Positions 52,005 to 60,916 of a stretch of DNA of 64,000 nt are shown here, piece after piece. Within the stretch, counting starts at the first letter, position 1. Each line of letters starts with the position of its first letter. The position numbers and the translations under genes are program-made. Source of the stretch: Rhodococcus oryzae (GTDB taxonomy: Bacteria > Actinomycetota > Actinomycetes > Mycobacteriales > Mycobacteriaceae); contig NZ_SUMD01000013.1 of NCBI RefSeq assembly GCF_005049235.1, positions 1 through 64,000 of the forward strand, read 5' to 3'. Under the pieces are notes generated by a model that was not told the origin of the DNA, did no database searches, and saw only the letters and a program-made list of their open reading frames with translations.

Positions 52005-53487
52005 CCCGTTGACCGTTCCCACCGACGCGGGTCTGGTCCGCGGCCGGGAACACGACGGGCTCAGGTCCTGGCGCGCGATCCCCTATGCCGCACCACCGGT
52101 GGGCGACCTCCGGCTGCGGGTCCCGCAGCCTGGCGCGCCGTGGCGCGGGGTGCGCGACGCGCTCGACTTCGGCCCGGCGGCGCCCCAGTCGGGGCGAGCC
52201 GAGCGGCTCGGGACCCGTACCGACGAGGACTGCCTGACCCTCAACGTGCTCGCGCCCGCCGCGCGGAGTTCCGCCCCGCGGCCGGTAATGGTGTTCATCC
52301 ACGGCGGCGCGTACAGCGGCGGATCCACGGCCACCGGGCTCTACCGGGGCGACACGCTGGTCCGGCGTGGCGACATCGTGTACGTGTCGCTGAACTACCG
52401 GCTCGGCGCGCTCGGATATCTCGACTTCGGCGAATACTCCACCCCCGAGAGAACTTTCGATTCCAACCTCGGTCTGCGCGATCAACTCGCGGCACTTCGG
52501 TGGGTGCGCCGCAACATCGCCGCGTTCGGCGGCGATCCGGACAACGTCACGCTGTTCGGGGAATCCTCTGGTGCCAACGCCGTGACCACCCTGATGTGCG
52601 TGCCCGCGGCCGAGCGCCTGTTCGCGCGCGCCATCGCGCAGAGCCCGCCCGCCGCCTCCGCGTACGGACCCGGCCGCGCCAAGGCCTGGGCGGCCGAGTT
52701 CCTCGAGATCCTGGGCGCCGCCGACGACCCGGCCCTCGTGCTCAGCACCGCCGACCCCGACGCCCTGGTCCGCGCGGGCGACGCCCTCACCGCGCGCGGC
52801 GCCGACGAGGCGCCCGGCACCAGGGCATTCGCCCCGCTCGTCGACGGCGACCTCCTGCCGCGACACCCGCTCGACGCGTTCGCCCAGGGCCTCGCGCACG
52901 CCGTCCCGCTGATCATCGGCACCAATGCCCATGAGGGCACGATGTTTCCGCGTTTCCTCGACATCATCCCCACCGACCCGGTCCGGATCGAGAAGATGTT
53001 CGCAGAGACGGACCCCGAGCTCAAGGCCCGCATCCTGGCCGCCTATCCGGGCTACCCGGATCGCCGGGCCGCCGTGCGGATCGGCGGTGATGCCACCTTC
53101 TGGGAGCCGTCGATCCTGGTCGCGCAGACACACACGGCCACAGCACCGACCTTCGGCTACCGCTACGACTTCGCCCCACGGCTGCTGAATGTCACCGGCT
53201 TCGGCGCCACCCACGCGACCGAGCTGCTCGCGGTGTTCGGGGCCGGCGAGGCGATGCTCGGCCGGGCGGCCACCGTGCTGGGCGGGCGCCGCGGGCTGCG
53301 GGAGGCCACGGCCATCATGCAGTCGCACTGGTTGCATTTCGCCCGGTACGGGGCGCCCCGGTCCACCTGGCCGGCCTACACGGTGGCGCGGCGCGAGACG
53401 CTGATCGTCGACACCACCGCGCGAATCGAGAACGACCCGCAGGGCGACCTGCGCCGGGCGTGGATCGGGTACCGGCACCGGCGCTGA
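51997..53487 (+). CDS. Type B carboxylesterase
   Basis: A 496-residue carboxylesterase. N-terminal RAIPYAAPPVGDLR, the oxyanion loop VFIHGGAYSGGS, nucleophile Ser190 in FGESSGAN, and the acid/base residues near NAHEGTMFP and GFGATHATELLAVFG. The GTG at 51997 overlaps the preceding reductase gene by 8 nt. No signal peptide is visible, so it is likely intracellular. The pairing with a flavin reductase is unusual and its substrate unknown. Confidence 0.9.
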   Translation: MADPLTVPTDAGLVRGREHDGLRSWRAIPYAAPPVGDLRLRVPQPGAPWRGVRDALDFGPAAPQSGRAERLGTRTDEDCLTLNVLAPAARSSAPRPVMVFIHGGAYSGGSTATGLYRGDTLVRRGDIVYVSLNYRLGALGYLDFGEYSTPERTFDSNLGLRDQLAALRWVRRNIAAFGGDPDNVTLFGESSGANAVTTLMCVPAAERLFARAIAQSPPAASAYGPGRAKAWAAEFLEILGAADDPALVLSTADPDALVRAGDALTARGADEAPGTRAFAPLVDGDLLPRHPLDAFAQGLAHAVPLIIGTNAHEGTMFPRFLDIIPTDPVRIEKMFAETDPELKARILAAYPGYPDRRAAVRIGGDATFWEPSILVAQTHTATAPTFGYRYDFAPRLLNVTGFGATHATELLAVFGAGEAMLGRAATVLGGRRGLREATAIMQSHWLHFARYGAPRSTWPAYTVARRETLIVDTTARIENDPQGDLRRAWIGYRHRR

Positions 53488-53496
53488 GGCGCCGCG

Positions 53497-54375
53497 CTAC
53501 TTCAGCAACCTCGACAGTCGCCGGTCGGCGAGGATCTTGCCGCCGGTCTGGCAGGTCGCGCAGTACTGAAATGACCGCTCCGCGAACGACACCTCACGGA
53601 CGGTGTCGCCGCACACCGGGCAGGGCATGCCGGTCCTGGCGTGCACCCGCAACCCGGAGCGTTTCTCGCCCTTGAGCCGCGCGGCGTCCTGTCCAACCGA
53701 GCGGTCAACGGCGTCGGTCAGCTCCGCCCGCATCGCCGCGTGCAGGGTGGCCACCTCCTCCGCGGTCAGCTTGTTCGCGGTCGCGAACGGCGACAGCTTG
53801 GCCAGGTGCAGGATCTCGTCGGAGTACGCGTTGCCGATCCCGGCCAGCACGGACTGGTCGGTGAGCACGGTCTTGATCCGCTGCGAGCTCTTACCCAGCA
53901 GCTCCGCGAAGGCAGGCTCGGCGATGTCCAGCGCGTCGGGTCCGAGCTTCGCGATCCCCGGCACCTCCGCGGGGGTGCGCACCACCCAGACCGCGAGGCG
54001 CTTCTTGGTGCCCGCCTCGGTGAGGTCGAAGGCGGGGGTCCCGCCGTCGGGGGTGAACAGGTGCACCCGCAACGCCAGCGGACTCTTGCCGCCGGGCTTC
54101 GGCGGCGTCGCGCTCGGGTTGTCGGCCCAGCGCAGCCAGCCTGCCCGGGAGAGGTGGGTGATCAGCCACAGCCCGTCCTCGTCGCCGCACCGGATCCCCA
54201 GGTGCTTGCCGAACCGGGCGGCGCCGACGACGTCCTTGCCCTGCAGGTCGGTGATCGGTGGGTCGAACGTCTTCAGCACGCTCAGCGCCGCGATGTCGAT
54301 CCGGCCCACCACCGAGCCGACGGCATGCGTGCGCAGGAACTGTGCCAGGGCCTCTACCTCGGGCAGTTCGGGCAT
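53497..54375 (-). CDS. Fpg/Nei-family DNA glycosylase
   Basis: A 292-residue base-excision glycosylase. MPELPEVE gives catalytic Pro2 and Glu3; a Lys lies near residue 52 (LKTFDPP); the H2TH region is [22 protein letters not shown]; the zinc finger is CPVCG...CATCQ. It removes oxidised bases and cleaves the abasic site. The ATG at 54375 is obligatory because Pro2 is catalytic. An Fpg-like gene stands in the same region in M. tuberculosis (Rv0944). It converges on the carboxylesterase 9 nt away. Confidence 0.93.
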   Translation of the reverse strand: MPELPEVEALAQFLRTHAVGSVVGRIDIAALSVLKTFDPPITDLQGKDVVGAARFGKHLGIRCGDEDGLWLITHLSRAGWLRWADNPSATPPKPGGKSPLALRVHLFTPDGGTPAFDLTEAGTKKRLAVWVVRTPAEVPGIAKLGPDALDIAEPAFAELLGKSSQRIKTVLTDQSVLAGIGNAYSDEILHLAKLSPFATANKLTAEEVATLHAAMRAELTDAVDRSVGQDAARLKGEKRSGLRVHARTGMPCPVCGDTVREVSFAERSFQYCATCQTGGKILADRRLSRLLK

Positions 54376-54399
54376 GAGACCAGGGTAGGCGGCTTCGCC

Positions 54400-54447
54400 G
54401 CCCGTGCGCGCTTAATGAGTCCAGGGACTCGTCAACCGCGCACGGGC
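54400..54447. repeat. 48-bp compound palindrome
   Basis: An 11-bp outer inverted repeat (GCCCGTGCGCG with CGCGCACGGGC) encloses an inner GAGTC-CAGG-GACTC hairpin. It lies 3 nt after the cobF stop and 24 nt before the glycosylase start. There is no T-run. It may be a terminator or another repeat family. Confidence 0.7.
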
Positions 54448-54450
54448 GCG

Positions 54451-55191
54451 TCAGCGCCGCAGCAGGTAGGTGTCCATGATCCAGCCCTTGCGCTCGCGCA
54501 GCTCGGCCCGAACCCGGACGATCTCGGCCTCGACCTCGCGCAGATTCCCGGAGATCAGCACCTCGTCGCCGGTGCCCAGGTACGCGCCCCACCAGATCTG
54601 CACGTCGTCGCCAGGGACCTCGGTGAAGCTGCAGTCCGCGTCGAGCATCACCACCGCGTCCCGCACGCCCTCGGGCAGGCCGTCGCGCAGGCGTCGGCCG
54701 GTAGTGATGTGCACGGGCTCGCCGATCCGGTTGAGCACGATGCGGTGCTGCGCCGCCAGCGACTGCACGCTCGTGACCCCGGGGATCACCGAGTACTCGA
54801 ACGTCGCGATGCCCCGGGCGAGCACCCGCTCGACGATCCGCAGGGTGCTGTCGTAGAGCGACGGATCCCCCCACACCAGGATCGCGCCGACACCCTCGAC
54901 CGCGCCGAACTGCTCCTCGAAGATCGCGGCCCGCCGGTCGTGCCAGTCGTCGACCACGCCCTCGTAGTCCGCGGGGGTCCGGTCCCGGGGCGGGTCCACG
55001 ATGTCGACGATCCGGTAGGGCCCCCGCATGTGCTCGTCCAGGATGCCGGTGCGCAGGTCGACGAGGTCCTGCTTCTCGGCGCCCTTGCCGATGACGAAGA
55101 ACACCTCGGCGCGGTTCATCGCCTTGATCGCCTGCACGGTCACCTGGTCGGGGTCGCCGGCGCCGATGCCGATCACGAGGAGTTCACGCAT
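54451..55191 (-). CDS. cobF: Precorrin-6A synthase (deacetylating)
   Basis: A 246-residue methyltransferase of aerobic cobalamin synthesis. The SAM-binding motif is [15 protein letters not shown] near the start, followed by [28 protein letters not shown] and [13 protein letters not shown]. It methylates C-1 of precorrin-5 and releases acetate. The ATG at 55191 starts the first strand. It stands alone, between two palindromes, rather than in a cob operon, as in other mycolic-acid bacteria. Confidence 0.92.
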   Translation of the reverse strand: MRELLVIGIGAGDPDQVTVQAIKAMNRAEVFFVIGKGAEKQDLVDLRTGILDEHMRGPYRIVDIVDPPRDRTPADYEGVVDDWHDRRAAIFEEQFGAVEGVGAILVWGDPSLYDSTLRIVERVLARGIATFEYSVIPGVTSVQSLAAQHRIVLNRIGEPVHITTGRRLRDGLPEGVRDAVVMLDADCSFTEVPGDDVQIWWGAYLGTGDEVLISGNLREVEAEIVRVRAELRERKGWIMDTYLLRR

Positions 55192-55206
55192 GACGGCAGG
55201 CTATCG

Positions 55207-55252
55207 CCCGTGAGTCTTCCCGGTCCCCCCGCGGGCCGAAAGGACTCACGGG
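55207..55252. repeat. 46-bp palindrome between cobF and thyA
   Basis: CCCGTGAGTC and GACTCACGGG form a perfect 10-bp outer inverted repeat, with an imperfect inner stem (TTCCCGG against CCGAAAG). It lies in the divergent promoter region of cobF and thyA. A GTG in frame with thyA falls on its edge, which argues against a longer ThyA. Confidence 0.65.
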
Positions 55253-55278
55253 TGGCGGAGCCGCCTAAACTGGCGGCC

Positions 55279-56073
55279 GTGCACACGCCCTACGAAGACC
55301 TGCTGCGACTCGTCATGGAGACCGGTACCCCGAAGGCGGACCGCACCGGCACCGGCACCCGCAGCGTGTTCGGGCACCAGATGCGGTTCGACCTGTCCGA
55401 GGGCTTCCCGCTGATCACCACCAAGAAGGTGCACCTCAAGTCCATCGTCTACGAGCTGCTCTGGTTCCTGCGCGGCGAGTCGAACGTGAAGTGGCTGCAG
55501 GACCGTGGCGTCACGATCTGGGACGAGTGGGCCTCCCCCGAGGGCGAGCTCGGCCCGGTGTACGGCGTGCAGTGGCGGAACTGGCCCACGCCCAGCGGCG
55601 AACACATCGACCAGATCGCCCAGGTCATCGAGACCCTCAAGACCGATCCCGACTCCCGGCGGATGATCGTCTCGGCGTGGAACGTGGGCGAGATCCCGCA
55701 GATGGCGCTCGCGCCGTGCCACGCCTTCTTCCAGTTCTACGTCGCCGACGGCAGGCTCAGCTGCCAGCTGTACCAGCGCAGCGCGGATCTTTTCCTCGGC
55801 GTGCCGTTCAACATCGCGAGCTATGCGTTGCTCACCCACATGGTCGCCGCGCAGACCGGCCTCGAGGTGGGCGAGTTCATCTGGACCGGCGGCGACTGCC
55901 ACATCTACGACAACCACGTGGACCAGGTCACCGAGCAGCTCGGCCGCGAGCCGTACGAGTACCCCAAGCTCGTGCTCGCACCCCGCGATACCATCTTCGA
56001 CTACGAGTTCGAGGACATCGAGATCGTCGACTACCGCCATCACCCCGCCATCAAGGCACCGGTGGCGATCTAG
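55279..56073 (+). CDS. thyA: Thymidylate synthase
   Basis: A 264-residue ThyA that makes dTMP from dUMP and methylenetetrahydrofolate. [11 protein letters not shown] binds phosphate, Cys147 lies in [12 protein letters not shown], and [17 protein letters not shown] and [10 protein letters not shown] are the dUMP-binding motifs. The GTG at 55279 gives HTPYEDLLR, the family's start; the GTG at 55252 lies in the palindrome. Its stop overlaps the dfrA start. The pair is the usual thyA-dfrA unit, in which DHFR recycles the dihydrofolate that ThyA makes. Confidence 0.97.
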   Translation: MHTPYEDLLRLVMETGTPKADRTGTGTRSVFGHQMRFDLSEGFPLITTKKVHLKSIVYELLWFLRGESNVKWLQDRGVTIWDEWASPEGELGPVYGVQWRNWPTPSGEHIDQIAQVIETLKTDPDSRRMIVSAWNVGEIPQMALAPCHAFFQFYVADGRLSCQLYQRSADLFLGVPFNIASYALLTHMVAAQTGLEVGEFIWTGGDCHIYDNHVDQVTEQLGREPYEYPKLVLAPRDTIFDYEFEDIEIVDYRHHPAIKAPVAI

Positions 56074-56558
56074 TGCTCGGACTGATCTGGGCGCAGAACC
56101 CGGCAGGCGTCATCGGCCGCGACGGCGCGATCCCGTGGCGGATTCCCGAGGACATGGCCTACTTCAAGGACGTCACCTCGGGTCACCCCGTGGTGATGGG
56201 CCGAAAGACATGGGACTCGCTGCCACCCAGGTTCCGGCCGCTCACGGACAGGCGCAACATCGTGGTGACCCGCGACCCGGACTGGCGAGCCGAGGGCGCC
56301 GAGGCCGCACACTCGGTCGAGTCCGCCATCGCCCTGGCCGGGCCCGGCGAGACCTGGGTGATGGGCGGCGGTGAGATCTACACCGCGGCAATGCCGTTCG
56401 CCGACCGACTGTTCGTGACCGAGGTGGACCTGGACACCGGGGGCGACGCCTACGCGCCGAGGATCGACGAGGAGTGGACGCCCGCGACGACCGGCGACTG
56501 GCTGACCTCGGAGCGGGACGGACTGCGGTTCCGGTTCCGCACCTACATCCGCGGCTGA
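56073..56558 (+). CDS. dfrA: Dihydrofolate reductase
   Basis: A 161-residue DHFR. LGLIWAQNPAGVIGRDGAIPW holds the folate loop, followed by PEDMAYFKDVT with the catalytic Asp, VVMGRKTWDSLP, and GETWVMGGGEIYTAAMP for NADPH. The GTG start overlaps the thyA stop (TAGTG), so translation is coupled. It is the target of trimethoprim. Confidence 0.96.
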   Translation: MLGLIWAQNPAGVIGRDGAIPWRIPEDMAYFKDVTSGHPVVMGRKTWDSLPPRFRPLTDRRNIVVTRDPDWRAEGAEAAHSVESAIALAGPGETWVMGGGEIYTAAMPFADRLFVTEVDLDTGGDAYAPRIDEEWTPATTGDWLTSERDGLRFRFRTYIRG

Positions 56559-56645
56559 TCGGTTCCGTCAGTAACGCCCGATGGGTGGGGTGGTGCGTCA
56601 TACTCCAAGGGCAGGTCTTTCCCCAAGCCCAAGGAGAGGCGCTTC

Positions 56646-56978
56646 ATGGACAAGAAGTCATTGACAGCCGTCGCCAGGCAGCAGCTCAAGCTCGCCGCCG
56701 CGGCCACCAGCGGGCGCAGCTCGCAGACCATCTATGGGGGCCATCAGCGCAGCCTCCGGCAGACGGTCGTCGGACTGAGCGCGGGCGAAGTGATGGCCGA
56801 GCACGACAGCCCGGGCGAGGCCACCCTGCTGGTGCTCAGCGGCAAGCTCGCGCTGATCAGCGGCGAGGACTCCTGGAAGGGCTCGACCGGCGACATGCTG
56901 GTCATCCCGGCGGCCCGGCACAGCGTCGAGGCACTCGAGGACGTCGCGTTCCTGCTGACGGTGGCCGTTCCCAAGTAG
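56646..56978 (+). CDS. Small cupin protein
   Basis: A 110-residue single-domain cupin: HDSPGEATLLVLSGKLALIS (conserved motif 1 without the usual paired His) and GDMLVIPAARHSVEAL (motif 2). AGGAGA stands before the ATG. It may bind a metal or small ligand. It lies downstream of dfrA on the same strand and converges on the TetR gene; a specific role is not visible. Confidence 0.82.
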   Translation: MDKKSLTAVARQQLKLAAAATSGRSSQTIYGGHQRSLRQTVVGLSAGEVMAEHDSPGEATLLVLSGKLALISGEDSWKGSTGDMLVIPAARHSVEALEDVAFLLTVAVPK

Positions 56979-56996
56979 CGGCCGGGACGAGCGGGA

Positions 56997-57626
56997 TCAC
57001 CCCGCGCCGCGCACCAACTCCGGATCCGGCGCGGGGATGAAGGCGATCGACAGCAGCGAGCTGACGAACTCGCGCAGCGACTGCTCCTGCGTGGTGTCCA
57101 CGATGCCCTCGGTGACGATCAGCGACCCGATGATCCGAAACGCCCACTCGGAGATCGCCTTCGGGCTGACCTCCGCGAGCTGCTCGGGCGTGAACAGCCG
57201 CTGGAAGTGCGGGCTGAGCAGGTTCGCACCGAGCTCGACGAAGGGCTTGGCCTGCACCGTGAACCACGGCAGCACCACCTGCGGATCGTCGCGCAGGCCC
57301 TTCTGCAGCAGCGGGTGCGCACGCGCGTACTGCACGGCGAACACGATCGCGTCGACGAACCCGACCCGCAGGTCCCGCGCCTGTCCCCGCAGGACCGGAT
57401 CGAGCACTACGAAGAACTGGGTGATCTCCCGCTGGAACAGGGCGCCGAAGATCGCGTCCTGGTCGCCGACGTACTTGTAGACGGTGGGCCGCGACAGCCC
57501 CGCGCGTTGCGCGATGGCCGCGTGCAGCCGGGAGGTGAACCCCAGTTCGATGACGCACTCCTTGGCCGCGTCCAGGATCTGCTCCCGGATCGCGTCCGGA
57601 TCCACTGGTCTCACTGAAGGCCTCAC
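56997..57626 (-). CDS. TetR-family regulator
   Basis: A 209-residue TetR protein. The N-terminal helix-turn-helix reads IREQILDAAKECVIELGF and RLHAAIAQRAGLSRPTVYKYVGDQDAIF; the C-terminal ligand domain is helical. The open frame starts at 57626. It is divergent from the second AurF gene, and a 17-bp palindrome (57686-57702) lies between them, so it probably represses that gene. Confidence 0.88.
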   Translation of the reverse strand: MRPSVRPVDPDAIREQILDAAKECVIELGFTSRLHAAIAQRAGLSRPTVYKYVGDQDAIFGALFQREITQFFVVLDPVLRGQARDLRVGFVDAIVFAVQYARAHPLLQKGLRDDPQVVLPWFTVQAKPFVELGANLLSPHFQRLFTPEQLAEVSPKAISEWAFRIIGSLIVTEGIVDTTQEQSLREFVSSLLSIAFIPAPDPELVRGAG

Positions 57627-57685
57627 CGGCCGATTCTATGGCGCGGCCGCCTCGAACGACGCCGACGCCCGGAGCCCCAAGAGAA

Positions 57686-57702
57686 TGTGAATTCGGTTCA
57701 CA
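57686..57702. promoter_or_regulatory. Palindromic operator candidate for the TetR protein
   Basis: TGTGAA-TTCGG-TTCACA is a perfect 6-bp inverted repeat with a 5-bp spacer, 60 nt from the TetR start and 107 nt before the AurF-like gene. The spacing differs from a CRP site, so a TetR operator is more likely. Confidence 0.65.
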
Positions 57703-57808
57703 GGTATCTATTGACCTCACCCGTCGAGCGGTTTACGTTTTTACAGAGAACGGAAACGTGCACGCGAATTCCCCGGCACCACACAGTGATCAGTCACGGA
57801 GGACAGCC

Positions 57809-58705
57809 ATGGCGCAGGCCGCCACACCGCTCGACCGGGAGACGGTCGCGGACCGACTGCTCAAGGGCTCGGTCAAGCGCTCCTACGCCCCCGTGGTGGA
57901 CATCGACTGGGACGCACCCCTCGAGGAGGGCAAGTACTTCCTGCCCCCGCAGGTGCTCTCCCTGTACGGGACACCGCTGTGGGAATCGATGACCGAGGCG
58001 CAGCGGATCGAGCTCTCCCGGCAAGAATCCGCGAACATCCTCAGCGTCGGAATCTGGTTCGAGAACATCCTCAACCAGGCCCTGCTGCGGGCGTTGCTGC
58101 ACAACGACCCGGCCTCGCTGCACACCCGGTACGTCCTCACCGAGATGGGCGACGAGTGCAGGCACATGACCATGTTCGGGCGGGCGATCGAGCGGATGGG
58201 CGCCAAGCCGTACCAGCTCCGACGACACCAGGCGCTGGTGGTGAACCTCCTGCCCAAGACGTTCCGCGGCACCATGCTGTGGGTGGCCGCCCTGATCGGC
58301 GAGGAGATCTTCGACGCCACCCAGCGCCGCGTACTCGACGACCCGCAGCTGCAGCCGATGATCTCGCGACTGATGAAGATCCACGTCACCGAGGAATCGC
58401 GGCACATCCGCTTTGCCCGCGAGGGCGTACGCCGCCGGGTGGCGCAGAGCCATCGGATCGAGCAGCTGTGGGTCGGAACGGTGCAGGGCATCGGCGGTCC
58501 GCTGTTCCAGCGCTTGTTCACCAACCCGGTGATGTACTCGCGGGCCGGGCTCGACCCCAAGGAGGCCCGCAGGCAGGCGCTGGCGAACCCGTACTTCCGG
58601 GAGAACCAGCGCCGCGGCTTCGAATCGCTGGCCACGTTCCTGGAGGAGAACGGGCTGATGCGAGTGAGTTCCCGGGCGATGTGGCGGCGCGGCGGCTTCC
58701 TGTGA
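57809..58705 (+). CDS. Second AurF-family diiron protein
   Basis: A 298-residue AurF-type protein, clearly related to 42868-43854 but diverged. Ligand motifs: GIWFENILNQAL, EMGDECRHMTMFGRAIE and HVTEESRHIRFAREG. The ATG at 57809 has GGAGGA upstream. Its stop overlaps the start of the flavoprotein-DUF4873 gene. Its divergent TetR neighbour suggests inducible expression. Unlike the first AurF gene it has no FprB partner here. Confidence 0.87.
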   Translation: MAQAATPLDRETVADRLLKGSVKRSYAPVVDIDWDAPLEEGKYFLPPQVLSLYGTPLWESMTEAQRIELSRQESANILSVGIWFENILNQALLRALLHNDPASLHTRYVLTEMGDECRHMTMFGRAIERMGAKPYQLRRHQALVVNLLPKTFRGTMLWVAALIGEEIFDATQRRVLDDPQLQPMISRLMKIHVTEESRHIRFAREGVRRRVAQSHRIEQLWVGTVQGIGGPLFQRLFTNPVMYSRAGLDPKEARRQALANPYFRENQRRGFESLATFLEENGLMRVSSRAMWRRGGFL

Positions 58706-59622
58706 TGCCCGAGACCGGGGTCCTGATCGTCGGCGCCGGATCCGCGGGACCGGGCATCGCCCGCGCGCTCGAGGACTCCGGGCGACACGGCCGCCTCGTC
58801 CTCGACCTGTCCTGCCGGCCGGAGCCGGTCTCCTACGACTTCGACGAGGCGACCGACCGGTGGCGGGTGCGGACCGAGTCGGGCGTGATCCATCGCCCGC
58901 GGATCCTGGTGGCCGGTCCGGGAACCACCGCCCCGATCGCCGGCCGGGGCGGGGCGGGTCTCGAGGACGCCCTGCGCGGCGAGCAGGCGGCCTATCTCGG
59001 CATCGCGCACACCGGCTTCCCCAACCTCTTCCTCGTCACCGGCGAGCACGCCGCGGACGAGGCCGGTCATATCCGCACCTGCCTGACGATGATGACGGCC
59101 GAGGAGGCGACCCGGATCGAGGTGCGCGCGGGGGCCCAGCGCGAGTTCAACCGGATCGTCCACCGCACGCCGGCCCGGTCGCTGTGGAGACCGAGACCGG
59201 CGGCCGCGCGCGGACCCCAGCGGAGCGCCTTCGAGCTCAGCAGTGTCGACGAACGCGAGGACGACGACGCCTACGCCGGGTCCGCGGCGCTGACGACCGA
59301 CGAGGTCACCCTGTCGGTGCGGGTGCATCTGAGCGGCCACTTCGAACCCCTCGACGGGAACTACCACTGGTACGGGCGGATCGCGGGCGATGGACTGACC
59401 GAGCTCAAGCAGCGGGGCCGATCCGCGATGCACCTCACCATCCCCGGCGGACCCGAGACGCCCGCGACGCTGGCCGAACAGGACCCGTGGGGCAACTACC
59501 GGATCACCGGGGTCGGCGCTCCCCCGTTCCCGCTCGAGCCGGTCGAGATCGTGGAGGTCCGCCCTCAGCAGGGCACTGGGGGCACGCTCTGTTCGAAACG
59601 GAACACGTTCTCCGGGTCATAG
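58705..59622 (+). CDS. Shrunken FMO-like flavoprotein fused to DUF4873
   Basis: A 305-residue protein with an incomplete monooxygenase. Residues 1-30 have the FAD motif GVLIVGAGSAGPGIARALED; the text then jumps to segments that match later parts of Baeyer-Villiger/FMO enzymes (SYDFDEATDRWRVRTESG, AYLGIAHTGFPNLFLVTG). The FMO signature FxGxxxHxxxW and the NADP Rossmann are absent. Residues about 200-290 are a complete DUF4873 domain (LSVRVHLSGHFEPLDGNYHWYGRI). The large in-frame internal loss suggests a decayed or repurposed gene. It is coupled to the AurF gene upstream, and its last 58 nt overlap the convergent oxidase. Confidence 0.78.
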   Translation: MPETGVLIVGAGSAGPGIARALEDSGRHGRLVLDLSCRPEPVSYDFDEATDRWRVRTESGVIHRPRILVAGPGTTAPIAGRGGAGLEDALRGEQAAYLGIAHTGFPNLFLVTGEHAADEAGHIRTCLTMMTAEEATRIEVRAGAQREFNRIVHRTPARSLWRPRPAAARGPQRSAFELSSVDEREDDDAYAGSAALTTDEVTLSVRVHLSGHFEPLDGNYHWYGRIAGDGLTELKQRGRSAMHLTIPGGPETPATLAEQDPWGNYRITGVGAPPFPLEPVEIVEVRPQQGTGGTLCSKRNTFSGS

Positions 59623-60902
59623 GCGGCCTTGACCTGCCGCAGACGCTCGCGGTTGGGCCCGTAATAGTCGCGCTCCCAATCCGATGCCGAGGCGTTGGGC
59701 ACGTTGACGTAGGCACCGCCGCTGTACGGGCGCAGCGCGCGCCAGAAGCCGGCCGCCCAGCCGAGAGCCTTCGAGTTCAGCTCGGGATCGTTCCAGGCCG
59801 CGCCCGGCTCGCAGTAGAACAATGCGTCGCGGTGCGGGAACGCCGACCCGCCCGGCGGGGCGTGCCGCACGGCACCTCCGAAGCTCGAGCAGAAGAAGTT
59901 GCTCGGCGCGCTGGGCGGGTCGGCCATGTAGCGGACGACCAGATCGATCGCCTCGTCGGGGAACGGACGGGTGACGAAGTGGGAGTAGAACTTCCAGTTG
60001 GCCACATCGTCCGGACCCCGGTCGACGCCGCCGTACACCGTGGGCCAGGCGTCCTCCGTCACGGTCACCTCGGGGTCGCCGATCGCCAGCAGCGAGCGCA
60101 GCTGGTCGGTCAGCTCCCGGCGCGAGCCGTCGTAGAGCAACGCGGAGAGCTCGACCGCGCTGGAATCCACCTCGAGCGTGCTGGTCAGCCGCTCGTCGGC
60201 GACCGGCGCGTCCCGCTGCCACGTGCGCAGCAGCGCGCCCAGCTCGTCGTGCCCGGTCCACCTGGCGATCAGGAAGGTGACATCGGAGAGCTCGTGCAGC
60301 CGCAATGTGTAGGACGTCGCGATCCCGAAGTTGCCGCCGCCCCCGCCGCGGCACGCCCAGAGCAGGTCGGAGTTGGTGGTCTCGGTGGCCTCGACGACCT
60401 TCGCCGAGCGCGCGCCGTCCGCCACCACCACCTCGGCGGCGAGCAGGTTGTCGCTGGCCATACCCATGCGGCGGGTGAGCAATCCGAAGCCGCCGCCGAG
60501 GATCACGCCGCCGAGGCCGACGCCGCCCTCGGAGCCGGTCGGAACGACATATCCGCGCTGCCCGAGCGCCGCGACCACCTCCGTCTGGGTGAGCCCCGTC
60601 CCCACGGTCGCCGTGCGCGCCGTCTCGTCGATCTCGACGTCCTTCATCCGGCTGACGTCGACGACCAGGCCGCCGTCGAGCGAGGACCAGCCCTCGAGGC
60701 TGTGGCGGCCGCTGCGGGCGCGCAGGGCGATGCCCTCCTCCCGGGCCCACTCGACCGCATTGATCACCTCGTGCGCGTCGCAGCAGAACACGATCGCCTC
60801 GGGATAGCGGGAGTACAGGCGGTTCCAGCCGACCCGCGCCGCCTCGTAGCCCGGATCGCCCGGACGCACCACCTCACCCGTCAGCCTGGCGGTAGCACTC
60901 AC
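59565..60902 (-). CDS. FAD-linked oxidase of the berberine-bridge type
   Basis: A 445-residue PCMH-type flavin oxidase. The FAD-attachment region RARSGRHSLEGW has His67, a likely covalent flavin ligand; GGVGLGGVILGGGFGLLTRRMG and CRGGGGGNFGIATSY follow. The C-terminal BBE motif is YVNVPNASASDWERDYYGPNRERLRQVKAAYDPENVF. The GTG at 60902 follows GGAGGTGA. It lies 14 nt after the APC permease gene, so the two are likely one operon that imports and oxidises a small amine, sugar or alcohol. Confidence 0.9.
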   Translation of the reverse strand: MSATARLTGEVVRPGDPGYEAARVGWNRLYSRYPEAIVFCCDAHEVINAVEWAREEGIALRARSGRHSLEGWSSLDGGLVVDVSRMKDVEIDETARTATVGTGLTQTEVVAALGQRGYVVPTGSEGGVGLGGVILGGGFGLLTRRMGMASDNLLAAEVVVADGARSAKVVEATETTNSDLLWACRGGGGGNFGIATSYTLRLHELSDVTFLIARWTGHDELGALLRTWQRDAPVADERLTSTLEVDSSAVELSALLYDGSRRELTDQLRSLLAIGDPEVTVTEDAWPTVYGGVDRGPDDVANWKFYSHFVTRPFPDEAIDLVVRYMADPPSAPSNFFCSSFGGAVRHAPPGGSAFPHRDALFYCEPGAAWNDPELNSKALGWAAGFWRALRPYSGGAYVNVPNASASDWERDYYGPNRERLRQVKAAYDPENVFRFEQSVPPVPC

Positions 60903-60916
60903 TCGGTCACCTCCGG

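Noticed and set aside
53641-55278. Upstream extension of the thyA frame
   Set aside because: The frame stays open by chance antisense to the glycosylase and cobF; the ThyA family starts at HTPYEDLLR.
57686-57702. Palindrome TGTGAA-N5-TTCACA as a CRP site
   Set aside because: Read as TGTGA/TCACA the spacer is 7 bp rather than the 6 bp required, and a TetR gene is adjacent, so it is kept as a TetR operator.
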